Below are positions 1-7,367 of a stretch of 49,269 bases of DNA, piece after piece; the first letter of the stretch is position 1; the number at the start of each line of letters is the position of its first letter. Made by a program: the position numbers and the translations under genes. This stretch comes from Acididesulfobacillus acetoxydans. Its GTDB lineage: Bacteria > Bacillota > Desulfitobacteriia > Desulfitobacteriales > Desulfitobacteriaceae. Under the pieces are notes generated by a model that saw only the letters and a list, made by a program, of their open reading frames with translations, was not told the origin of the DNA and ran no database searches. Where the stretch lies: the NCBI RefSeq assembly GCF_900016645.1, contig NZ_CDGJ01000115.1. One strand, given 5' to 3'.

Positions 1-246
1 GAGTCAACTTCGGAAGAGATAAGTTTACGGGCTACTGTTTTGCGCCATTCATTGATGCCTTAACGGATGACCGACACCATATACACATACGGGGTTGCCG
101 CTATACAGCCCCGCCACTCACCTCCTCGGGTTCTGTAGTATACCAGCGACCTACAAGAGGAGGATAGCACAAAAAGAGTGAAAGGATGATGGGTTTTTGT
201 TTCATAACCCCATCGGTGCCTTTCGCAGAAAGGCGGATTTATACGC

Positions 247-447
247 ATGACCCAAATCGAACAATGGTTAAGAGAAGAAGGCAGGGAACAAGGCAGAGCA
301 GAAGGCAGAGCAGAAGGCAGAGAAGAAGGCAGGTTGGAGACGGCCCGAAACGCCTTGACGAAGGGACTTTCAGCAGAAGATGTAGCCGAGATAACGGGTC
401 TGTCTCTGGAAACTGTGCGGAGGCTGAAAACTGAGTTTCTGATCTGA
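247..447 (+). pseudogene. C-terminal remnant of an Rpn/PD-(D/E)XK transposase-like nuclease
   Basis: The 66-residue frame begins with a charged EGRxxGRAEGR repeat and ends in a small helix-turn-helix-like tail (GLSAEDVAEITGLSLETVRRL). This pairing is typical of the extreme C-terminus of Rpn family recombination-promoting nucleases, which are normally about 250-300 residues. The nuclease domain is missing: the frame upstream is closed by a stop at 205-207 and nothing homologous can be read before it. The ATG at 247 has only a weak AAAGGCGG upstream, so it is unclear whether the tail is translated. I read it as decayed mobile-type DNA. A short independent protein cannot be excluded. Confidence 0.5.
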
Positions 448-535
448 GTCTGGCACGAGTTTCCGATTTGGGTGGGGCACCTTTTTTCCCAACTGCGGCT
501 TGCCTAAGGGCCTGAATCCATTGGCCACCACAAAT

Positions 536-560
536 AAAGCCGAGGTTAATCCTCGGCTTT
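536..560 (-). terminator. Rho-independent terminator of tRNA-Leu
   Basis: A perfect 10-bp stem (AAAGCCGAGG/CCTCGGCTTT) with a 5-nt loop lies 33 nt downstream of the tRNA on the minus strand. It is followed by a short T-rich tail (ATTTG). Confidence 0.75.
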
Positions 561-592
561 GCGAACCACGTGTGTACAGGCGTAAAAGAAGG

Positions 593-679
593 TGGTGCGG
601 TCGAGAGGACTTGAACCTCCATGGAGTTGCCCCCACTAGAACCTGAATCTAGCGCGTCTGCCAGTTCCGCCACGACCGC
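593..679 (-). tRNA. tRNA-Leu (anticodon CAG)
   Basis: On the minus strand a 7-bp acceptor stem (GCGGTCG/CGACCGC) closes an 87-nt class II tRNA with a long variable arm, a T-arm containing GGTTCAAGTCC, discriminator A and encoded CCA. The anticodon stem-loop CTAGA-TTCAGGT-TCTAG gives anticodon CAG, which reads CUG leucine codons. A consensus promoter lies just upstream and a hairpin terminator just downstream, so it is a single-gene transcription unit. Confidence 0.95.
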
Positions 680-691
680 GTGACAGCAATT

Positions 692-720
692 ATTATATTC
701 AGTCCGCGCCAGATTGTCAA
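692..720 (-). promoter_or_regulatory. Consensus sigma-A promoter for tRNA-Leu
   Basis: On the minus strand TTGACA (715-720) and TATAAT (692-697) are both perfect and separated by exactly 17 bp. The TATAAT box ends 12 nt before the tRNA 5' end, so transcription should start only a few bases before the mature end. Confidence 0.9.
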
Positions 721-881
721 TATGCTTAGACGAAAAAGTTGTTAATCAGTGATAATGTCATGGTATAACTCATCAGGAAAAGCAAAGCAAATTAGGAGCA
801 AAAACGACGAAATCCACGCAACGTCGTCAACTTTGCGCGCCGGTGAGGCTGAAAAAAGGCAGTCGTTCCGGCTTAAAAAGA

Positions 882-890
882 TGGTATAAT
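882..890 (+). promoter_or_regulatory. Extended -10 promoter of the DMT transporter gene
   Basis: TGGTATAAT is a perfect extended -10 element (TGnTATAAT) 65 nt before the start codon at 956. No good -35 hexamer is visible, as is usual for extended -10 promoters. Confidence 0.6.
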
Positions 891-955
891 GGGCTGCAGG
901 AGAAAGAACGGTTCGGCGAAGGACCGGTTGAGGCAAAGGAAGGAATCAAGACTTA

Positions 956-1939
956 ATGGCCAAAGGGAAGTCGTTGGAGCTATTGCTTTTTTCGGTGGTG
1001 GTTTTTTGGGGAGCCAATTATACTGTGGGAAAGTGGGGCATGTTAGGCTTCAGTCCTTTGAACTTTACCTTGTTGCGCTTTGCGGCGGCGGCCCCACTGC
1101 TTTTGTTGATGCTCTACTTATTGGAAAGGGATCTTCGGGTGAGCCTGCGCGATTTGCCGCAAATGGCGCTGATCGGGTTGGTCGGTACGACAGTCTATCA
1201 GACAGTGTTTATGGCGGCGGTCAAATACGCCAGCGCGGCTAATGCTTCATTGCTCCTGGCGGCTTCTCCGGTTTTTACGGCAATTTTCGCCGGCGTGGCC
1301 AGGCAGGAGACCCTGCCTGCGCGGGGACGCTGGGGAAGTGCGCTGGCTCTGGGCGGGGTGGTTTTGGTGCTCATGTTCGGAACCACTAAATTGAAGGCGG
1401 GTTCCGGCGCCTGGCTGGGCGATATTTACGGTCTCGTGGCCTCCGGGGTGTGGGGATTATATCCGGTCCTGACCCACAAGATGCTGCGGCGGTATTCCGC
1501 TCTGAAGACGGTCGCAGTTTCTTCTTTCTTTGGGGCCTTGTTTCTTCTCGCCGCGGGCCTGCCCGGACTTCTGAGGGTCTCTTGGCAGGGTGTGCCCCGG
1601 CAGTCCTGGGCTTCTTTGTTCTACTCGATTGGCCCGGTTACGGTTTTCGGATTAGTGGCCTGGTATTATGGCATCGGCAAGGTCGGGGCGAATCGGGTTA
1701 TGGCCTACATGTATTTGGTTCCGGTGGTGGCCGTGGCGACGGCCGCCCTCCTGCTGGGGGAAGGGATTCACCCCCTGCAAATTGTCGGGGCGGCGGTGAT
1801 TTTTGCGGGCATCCAGGTTATCCGCAGCGGCAAAAAGACGCCGGCCGGGACAGCCGGAAGTGCCACGGCTGCCACGACGGCCGGAACAACGGGGACAGAT
1901 GAAGTCAGTTTGCGTGCCGGTGGCGACGGTCAAGGTTAG
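956..1939 (+). CDS. EamA/DMT-family transporter
   Basis: A 327-residue integral membrane protein with about ten hydrophobic segments arranged as two EamA repeats, for example around FWGANYTVGKWG near the N-terminus and VFGLVAWYYGIGKVGA in the second half. The family (drug/metabolite transporter superfamily) exports amino acids and other small metabolites; the substrate cannot be read from sequence. The ATG at 956 follows AAGGAAGG. The last 30 residues are a low-complexity Ala/Thr/Gly tail. Its 3' end overlaps that of convergent kamA by 35 bp. The proximity to kamA makes an amino-acid substrate possible, but this is inference only. Confidence 0.85.
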   Translation: MAKGKSLELLLFSVVVFWGANYTVGKWGMLGFSPLNFTLLRFAAAAPLLLLMLYLLERDLRVSLRDLPQMALIGLVGTTVYQTVFMAAVKYASAANASLLLAASPVFTAIFAGVARQETLPARGRWGSALALGGVVLVLMFGTTKLKAGSGAWLGDIYGLVASGVWGLYPVLTHKMLRRYSALKTVAVSSFFGALFLLAAGLPGLLRVSWQGVPRQSWASLFYSIGPVTVFGLVAWYYGIGKVGANRVMAYMYLVPVVAVATAALLLGEGIHPLQIVGAAVIFAGIQVIRSGKKTPAGTAGSATAATTAGTTGTDEVSLRAGGDGQG

Positions 1940-3149
1940 CGGGCTCCAGTACCCGGTTTTTGTGGTTTAGCAATTCCAGCACGCCCACGCCTTCTTCTTG
2001 TTCACGGCAATATTCGCAGGTGCATTTTTCCTGCAGGTAGTTCGGTTCATCATACACGGTTATGACTCCTTCGTAGTTGCGGAGAACCACTTTATTGGCT
2101 CCCATGGAGATGAGGTACTGGGGACTGAGAGGAATTTTACCGCCTCCTCCGGGCGCATCTATGACATAGGTGGGTACGGCGTAGCCGCTGGTGTGCCCGC
2201 GCAGGCTTTCGATGATTTCGATGCCTTTGGAGACAGAGGTGCGGAAATGTTCGATGCCGCGAGAGAGGTCGCACTGGTAAAGGTAATAAGGCCGGACCCT
2301 ATTTTTCACCAGTTCCTGTACCAGTTTCTTCATGATGTGGGGACAATCGTTAACCCCGCGCAAGAGGACGGATTGATTCCCCAAAGGAATGCCGGCATCG
2401 GCTAAGCGAGCTAAAGCAGCCGTTGCTGCGGGTGTGAGTTCTTTGGGGTGGTTGAAGTGGGTGTTGATCCAGAGAGGATGATATTTGCCTAGCATCCGGA
2501 CCAGGGCTTCGGTAATGCGCATCGGCAGGACCACGGGAACGCGTGTGCCGATGCGGATAATCTCCACGTGGGGTATGGCGCGCAGATTGGAAATGATATA
2601 CTCCAAACGCTCGTCGGACAAGGTTAAAGGATCGCCCCCCGAGATCAAGACATCCCGGATTTGCGGGGTAGACCGGATATAGTCCAAGGCCTTTTTGAAC
2701 TGTTCCAGAGGGAGCGCTTCATCGGTTTGGCCGGCCAAACGCCGCCGCGTGCAGTGCCGGCAGTAAGTTGAGCACTGGTCGGTAACTAAGAGCAGGACCC
2801 TGTCGGGGTAGCGGTGGGTGAGGCCTGCCACAGGGGAGTCAGTGTCTTCATGCAAGGGGTCCCGCAGATCGTACTCTCCGACATGGAGTTCCAGAGAAGT
2901 GGGGACGGCCTGCCTGCGGACGGGGCAGTTTTGGTCTTGGGGATCGATCAGGGTGCTATAATAAGGGGTAATGGCCATGCGCAAACTTTCCAGGCAGCGG
3001 GTGATGCCTGTGCTTTCTGCTTCCGTTAGGGGAATGACTCGGTTCAGTTCCTCGGCATTAGTGATGCGGTGGGACATCTGCCAATGCCAATCCTGCCATA
3101 GTTCATCGGGAACGTCTGCCCATAGGGGAATCTGACTCCGTGAATTCAT
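1905..3149 (-). CDS. kamA: Lysine 2,3-aminomutase
   Basis: A 414-residue radical-SAM, PLP-dependent enzyme that interconverts L-lysine and L-beta-lysine. The [4Fe-4S]-binding CxxxCxxC lies at residues 126-133 (CSTYCRHC). The PLP lysine sits in the DAPGGGGKIPL motif near residue 330, and the C-terminal CTCEYC cluster matches the zinc-binding cysteines of characterised lysine aminomutases. I start it at ATG 3149, which follows AAGGAGGAAG; the longer open frame to 3287 would run through the sigma-54 promoter. No lysine fermentation genes or beta-lysine acetyltransferase (ablB) adjoin it, so beta-lysine may serve fermentation, osmoprotection or another use. Expression is probably driven by the activator encoded at 3833-5248. 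Confidence 0.93.
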   Translation of the reverse strand: MNSRSQIPLWADVPDELWQDWHWQMSHRITNAEELNRVIPLTEAESTGITRCLESLRMAITPYYSTLIDPQDQNCPVRRQAVPTSLELHVGEYDLRDPLHEDTDSPVAGLTHRYPDRVLLLVTDQCSTYCRHCTRRRLAGQTDEALPLEQFKKALDYIRSTPQIRDVLISGGDPLTLSDERLEYIISNLRAIPHVEIIRIGTRVPVVLPMRITEALVRMLGKYHPLWINTHFNHPKELTPAATAALARLADAGIPLGNQSVLLRGVNDCPHIMKKLVQELVKNRVRPYYLYQCDLSRGIEHFRTSVSKGIEIIESLRGHTSGYAVPTYVIDAPGGGGKIPLSPQYLISMGANKVVLRNYEGVITVYDEPNYLQEKCTCEYCREQEEGVGVLELLNHKNRVLEPANLDRRHRHAN

Positions 3150-3207
3150 GAACTCTTCCTCCTTAGCACTTGCGAAGTAGCGTGGTAACAGTGTGGTGAA
3201 ACCACTC

Positions 3208-3225
3208 CTGCAAGAGTCGTGCCAG
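3208..3225 (-). promoter_or_regulatory. Sigma-54 (-24/-12) promoter of kamA
   Basis: On the minus strand CTGGCACGACTCTTGCAG matches the sigma-54 consensus (TGGCAC-N5-TTGCA) at every defined base. The element lies about 60 nt before the kamA start codon, and the next gene upstream on the same strand encodes a sigma-54-dependent activator. The predicted transcript starts near 3198. Confidence 0.9.
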
Positions 3226-3304
3226 GGGGCGGGGGGAGGCGGCAGGGACGCACAGGACGGCACAGAGGCGGCAGGCCGGGGCAGCAAAGTGAAGGGAAGA
3301 GAAG

Positions 3305-3505
3305 GCCGAACGAAAAAGAAAGCCGGCGGCGAAGCAGGCTAAGAGAAAGCGAGCGTCGAGTGGAAGCGAAAGCTGTGCGGAAAAGCGGGCTGAGCGGCGA
3401 AAAAGGCTAAGAAAGGAAGCGGGCTGAGCGAAAAGAGGGTCGAGTCGAAGAGGGGGCTGAGCGGCAAAGGAAGCCGGACGAAAGAGAGCTGAGCGGCGAA
3501 AAAAG
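3305..3505. repeat. Degenerate 16-17 bp purine-rich tandem repeat, about 12 units
   Basis: Units resembling GCTGAGCGGCGAAAAAG start at about 3305, 3322, 3338, 3355, 3372, 3389, 3406, 3423, 3440, 3456, 3473 and 3488. The clearest copies (GCTGAGCG at 3389, 3423, 3456 and 3488) recur every 32-34 bp, with weaker copies between them. The unit is not a multiple of three, so it is not a coding repeat. The rest of the 3226-3832 gap shows no credible gene; activator binding sites (enhancers) for the kamA promoter would be expected here. Confidence 0.65.
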
Positions 3506-3832
3506 ATACATCGACGCAGAAATCTATGACAGAGCTCAAAGCCTGGCCGGCCATAGGCGCCAGTTCGGAACTCCGTGATCTCAGGGAAACGAGCGGCGGG
3601 GTGCCAAGGCCGGGCTGCTCACACGGAGAAATTGAAACCGCTGTGACATTAGCGCAGACGACAGGCGGCGGCACTTGTCGCAGAGACCTACCGCAGAGAT
3701 GGATTGCCGGTCTTTGGGCGGGTGCCGCCGGAAATCCGGCGGAGGGGAAGGGCCGGCACCTTGGGGGAGCCGCACAAGCGTCACTGTGCGGCAAAGAATT
3801 CCCTAATTGCGTCCCTTGCAGCCGCGCTTACT

Positions 3833-5248
3833 TCAGTCCGGGGGCGAGTCCCGCTCGATCCGGAGGGATTGGATTTTGTACTGCAGGGTTTGCCGGGGCA
3901 AGCCCAGAATGCGTGCGGTTCGGGAGATATTCCAGGCCGATTTGCCAAGGGCGGAGCGGATTAGGGTTTCTTCCACTTTGCTCAGGGCCTCTTGCAGAGG
4001 CAAGTTCTCCACATCCTTCAGGTTGACGGGAGGGTTTTGGACGAGTTTCTGCAAGAGGTAGGGTGGCAGATGGTTGATTTCGAGTTGTCCGCTATCGGCC
4101 AGGTTCATGGCCCCCTCCAAAGTGCAATAAAGTTCCCGGATGTTGCCCGGCCAGGGGTAACGCAGGCAGATTTCATGCACGTCGGGTGAGACGCCGGATA
4201 TTTGGCAGCCCAACTTGTGATTGAGATCGCAAATCAAGCGGGAGATTAAAAGGGGGATGTCGCTGCGACGGTTGCGCAGGGCGGGCAGGGACAGGTTGAC
4301 TACGTTTAAGCGGTAATACAGATCCGCGCGCAGGCGGTTCTCCCGCACCGCCTGAAGCGGGTCGATATTTGTGGAAGCCATGATCCGGACATTGACGTTC
4401 CTCAACCGTGTTTCTCCCAGCCGCCGGACGCTGCCTTCCTGGATAAAACGCAAGAGCTTGGCCTGGAGTTCCCGATCCAAGCAGGTAATCTCATCCAAAA
4501 ACAAGGTGCCGCCGTCGGCCAACTCGACCAGGCCCGGGCGGTTCTCGGCGCCTGTGAAGCTGCCCTTGGCGGTGCCGAAAAGAATACTTTCCATCAAAGT
4601 GGCCGGCAGAGCGGCGCAGTTTTGGCTGATGAAGGGGGCTTGACGGCGCGGACCGGCGTTGTGGATGGACTGCACGAGCAATTCTTTGCCGGTTCCGGTT
4701 TCACCCGAGACGAGGATAGGGGAATTGGTGCGAGCGGCCTTGCGCGCTTTCGACAAAACGTCCAGCAAAGCGGGATGTTCTCCGTAAATACTGTCAAAGG
4801 TATAGACAGCCTGTTCGGTGCGGGTGTGTTTATTCCTTGCTTTCAAATCAGCTTGCAGGCCGACTACTTTTTCGGCCAGTGCTTTGACCTGGGTGAGGTT
4901 TTGCGAGATGTCCATGGCAGCCAGGATTTTACCGTTCACTTTTATGGGGACTGTCGTGGTGACCAGATAGACGGGGACACCGTAAAGGTTGCGGATTTCC
5001 TGTTCCCGATGCAGGATCTTTTCTCCGGTGCGCAAAACCTGTAAAATGGTACTGGTTTCCTCGGTTAAGGAAGGAAACATCTCTAAGATATGTTTGCCTA
5101 AGGCGGTTGTTTGCTCAATGCCGTCAATGGCGGCGGCCGAGCGATTATAAAAACGCGTGATCCCGTTGCGATCCGCGATATGGACTCCTTCGTTCACATG
5201 ATTAAGCAACCCGGTGAACCCCTCGCGCCAGAAGTCTGGTTCAAACAA
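3833..5248 (-). CDS. Sigma-54-dependent transcriptional activator, PAS-AAA+-Fis (RocR-like)
   Basis: A 471-residue enhancer-binding protein. A PAS-type sensor region occupies about residues 10-115. The AAA+ sigma-54 interaction domain spans about 150-375, with Walker A GETGTGKE at 182-189, GSFTGA in place of the usual GAFTGA loop, and Walker B GGTLFLDEI. A Fis-type helix-turn-helix lies at about 430-465 (ISRTARILGLPRQTLQYKI). The start is TTG 5248, preceded by GAAGGAGG with 9-nt spacing. The domain order matches Bacillus RocR, an amino-acid catabolism activator. With a consensus sigma-54 promoter in front of the neighbouring kamA, the likely job is to activate kamA in response to lysine or a related signal; the ligand is inferred. 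Confidence 0.9.
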   Translation of the reverse strand: MFEPDFWREGFTGLLNHVNEGVHIADRNGITRFYNRSAAAIDGIEQTTALGKHILEMFPSLTEETSTILQVLRTGEKILHREQEIRNLYGVPVYLVTTTVPIKVNGKILAAMDISQNLTQVKALAEKVVGLQADLKARNKHTRTEQAVYTFDSIYGEHPALLDVLSKARKAARTNSPILVSGETGTGKELLVQSIHNAGPRRQAPFISQNCAALPATLMESILFGTAKGSFTGAENRPGLVELADGGTLFLDEITCLDRELQAKLLRFIQEGSVRRLGETRLRNVNVRIMASTNIDPLQAVRENRLRADLYYRLNVVNLSLPALRNRRSDIPLLISRLICDLNHKLGCQISGVSPDVHEICLRYPWPGNIRELYCTLEGAMNLADSGQLEINHLPPYLLQKLVQNPPVNLKDVENLPLQEALSKVEETLIRSALGKSAWNISRTARILGLPRQTLQYKIQSLRIERDSPPD

Positions 5249-5374
5249 GTTCTACGCCTCCTTCGCCACTTAATATATAATTCGAAAAAAGAAAAAAAAG
5301 TCCTTCTTCGGGAAAAAGTATCATAGGGATCAGGGAACCTGTCTTATCCGGAATGGGAAAAGGGGTCGGTTGAT

Positions 5375-5947
5375 GTGACAAAACGCATGGTCGTTGGCGT
5401 TACGGGAGCCAGCGGTTCGGTCTATGCCTATTCTTTGCTCAGGACTTTAGTCTCCTTAGATTGGCTTGTGGAGGGAATCGCCACTCCCATGGGGGAACGG
5501 GTCTTTGCCTACGAATGCGGTATGCCTGTGGATCACGCGGAGGCAAAGGTGCATTGGCAGGCGAATGATGATTTGTTCTCCCCCCTGGCCAGCGGTTCTT
5601 TCCGGACGGATGGGATGGTCGTCATTCCCTGTTCCATGAATACGCTCGGTTCGATGGCTCAGGGGAGTGGGGATAGTTTGCTCCTGCGGGCCGCTCAGGT
5701 GACATTGAAAGAACGCCGGCCCCTGGTCGTGGTTCCCCGGGAAATGCCCTACAATATTATCCAGCTGGAAAATATGCTGCGCTTGGCCCGGGCCGGGGCT
5801 GCCATCTTGCCGGCTTCACCGGGTTTTTATCACCGTCCGGAAAAAATAGAGGACTTGGTAAATCATGTGGTGGGAAGAGTTCTTGATCAATTGGGTATTG
5901 AGCATACTCTCTACCGCCGCTGGAACGGGGGTGGGCCCCGCGATTAA
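5375..5947 (+). CDS. ubiX: UbiX/Pad1-family flavin prenyltransferase
   Basis: A 190-residue flavoprotein with the N-terminal GVTGASGSVYAYSLL phosphate-binding loop and the conserved C-terminal run of the family (PLVVVPREMPYN, LPASPGFYHRPEKIEDLV, GRVLDQLGI). Known members prenylate reduced FMN to make prFMN, the cofactor of UbiD-type decarboxylases; no ubiD is present in this window. GTG 5375 follows AAAGGGG; an in-frame ATG at 5387 is the alternative start. It diverges from the sigma-54 activator gene across a 126-bp gap. Confidence 0.88.
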   Translation: MTKRMVVGVTGASGSVYAYSLLRTLVSLDWLVEGIATPMGERVFAYECGMPVDHAEAKVHWQANDDLFSPLASGSFRTDGMVVIPCSMNTLGSMAQGSGDSLLLRAAQVTLKERRPLVVVPREMPYNIIQLENMLRLARAGAAILPASPGFYHRPEKIEDLVNHVVGRVLDQLGIEHTLYRRWNGGGPRD

Positions 5948-6209
5948 GTTCGGTCTATAGGCCATGGGACCAAAGGGAAAATTTACGAGACCGGTTGAGC
6001 GGGGGCAGGGTTTGGGCGAAGTGTGACGAAAGAAGTATGACGAAAAAGGGACATAAGGCAAAACGAAAGCGATTAATTGCCGGAAAAGAGCGATTAGTTG
6101 TCAGCATACTCAGTTTTCCCCTTCAATCACGGAAGGCAGAAAGGCGTTATTTAGACATCAAAAACTAAGATAAGGCAGGGACAGCAGCTTTGTCTGAAGG
6201 AGTATTCGT

Positions 6210-7277
6210 ATGCGATTGGTCAGCACGCGGTATGTTCAAGAGGGGGCGGTGTTAGCCAGGCCTGTGGTGAGTGCCGCGGGACAGGTTCTTCTGCGGGCGG
6301 AAGTTATGCTGACGTCCGTTTATATTGAACGGTTAAAAAAACTTGGCTTCGATGTAGTTTTCGTCAAGGACGATAGGCTGGAAGATATAGAAGTCCATAT
6401 CGCTTTGAGCAATCGGACGCGGGAGATGGCTTACCGGACGGTTCATTCGATCATGAAAAATGTCGAATGCGGTCGAGAGAGTGAATTAGGTCTGGACGCG
6501 GTGCAGAAAACAGTCGCGGAGATGATTGACGACCTACTCTACAGCCGGGATGTGATCACTAATTTGTCCGAAATCCAGGGCTATGATGATTATACCTTCC
6601 ATCATTCGGTCAATACGACGGTGATGGGCCTTATTCTGGGCATTGCCGCGGGCTATTCGAAAAACAAACTGTTGGAACTGGGTATGGGCATCCTAATGCA
6701 TGACGTCGGAAAAACAAAGGTACCGCCGGGGATTCTAAATAAACAAACTCCCCTGACCAAAGAGGAGTTCGACGAAATTAAGCGCCACACCGTTTATGGG
6801 TATGAAATTTTGCGGCGCAACCGGGACTTTAATGTGGTTTCCGCTCACGTGGCCCTGGAGCATCAGGAAAAGTGGGATGGGTCCGGCTATCCACGGGGCC
6901 TGAAAGGCAGGGAAATCCATGAATTCGGTCGTTTGGCCGCCGTAGCCGACGTTTACGAAGCCTTGACCAGCCGGAGAATATACCGGTCTGCGCTTGAGCC
7001 CTATCAGGCCTACGAGTACATTATCGCCCATTCGGGGACTCATTTTGAGCCCGCCATGCTCAGTATTTTTGCCAAACATATCTCGGTCTATCCCAGCGGT
7101 ACCGGAGTTAGGTTAAACAACGGGCAAAGGGGAAATGTTATTAAACAAAACCCGTGTTTCCCCGGCCGACCCTATGTGCGTATATTCTATCAGGGAGAAG
7201 AGCCTTTGAGCGTCCCGATTGATTATAACTTGATGGAGCACCCGTCTTTAGTTATCGTCGGGGTGGATAACCGTTAG
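6210..7277 (+). CDS. HD-GYP domain protein, probable cyclic-di-GMP phosphodiesterase
   Basis: A 355-residue soluble protein. The N-terminal 110 residues resemble the small domain often fused to Firmicutes HD-GYP proteins (LARPVVSAAGQVLL). The HD-GYP domain covers about residues 120-290: HHS near 131, metal-binding HDVGKTKVPP at 164-173, HVALEHQEKWDGSGYP carrying the GYP signature near 230, and DVYEALTSRRIYR. A C-terminal 60-residue PilZ-like or accessory region is less clear. Such enzymes hydrolyse c-di-GMP and control motility and biofilm. GAAGGAG precedes ATG 6210. No receiver domain or membrane segment is present. The 262-bp gap before it is purine-rich and shows no gene. Confidence 0.88.
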   Translation: MRLVSTRYVQEGAVLARPVVSAAGQVLLRAEVMLTSVYIERLKKLGFDVVFVKDDRLEDIEVHIALSNRTREMAYRTVHSIMKNVECGRESELGLDAVQKTVAEMIDDLLYSRDVITNLSEIQGYDDYTFHHSVNTTVMGLILGIAAGYSKNKLLELGMGILMHDVGKTKVPPGILNKQTPLTKEEFDEIKRHTVYGYEILRRNRDFNVVSAHVALEHQEKWDGSGYPRGLKGREIHEFGRLAAVADVYEALTSRRIYRSALEPYQAYEYIIAHSGTHFEPAMLSIFAKHISVYPSGTGVRLNNGQRGNVIKQNPCFPGRPYVRIFYQGEEPLSVPIDYNLMEHPSLVIVGVDNR

Positions 7278-7367
7278 ATCATGTGCCGGAATTCTTCACG
7301 GACGACCGTGAGAGACGATTCGGGCAGGGTGATGCGGAGTTGTTGGGGAAAGGTCAGGCGGAGTCAG

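Noticed and set aside
239..673. Minus-strand open frame of 144 codons
   Set aside because: It runs through the tRNA-Leu and its terminator and mirrors the Rpn remnant; no protein features.
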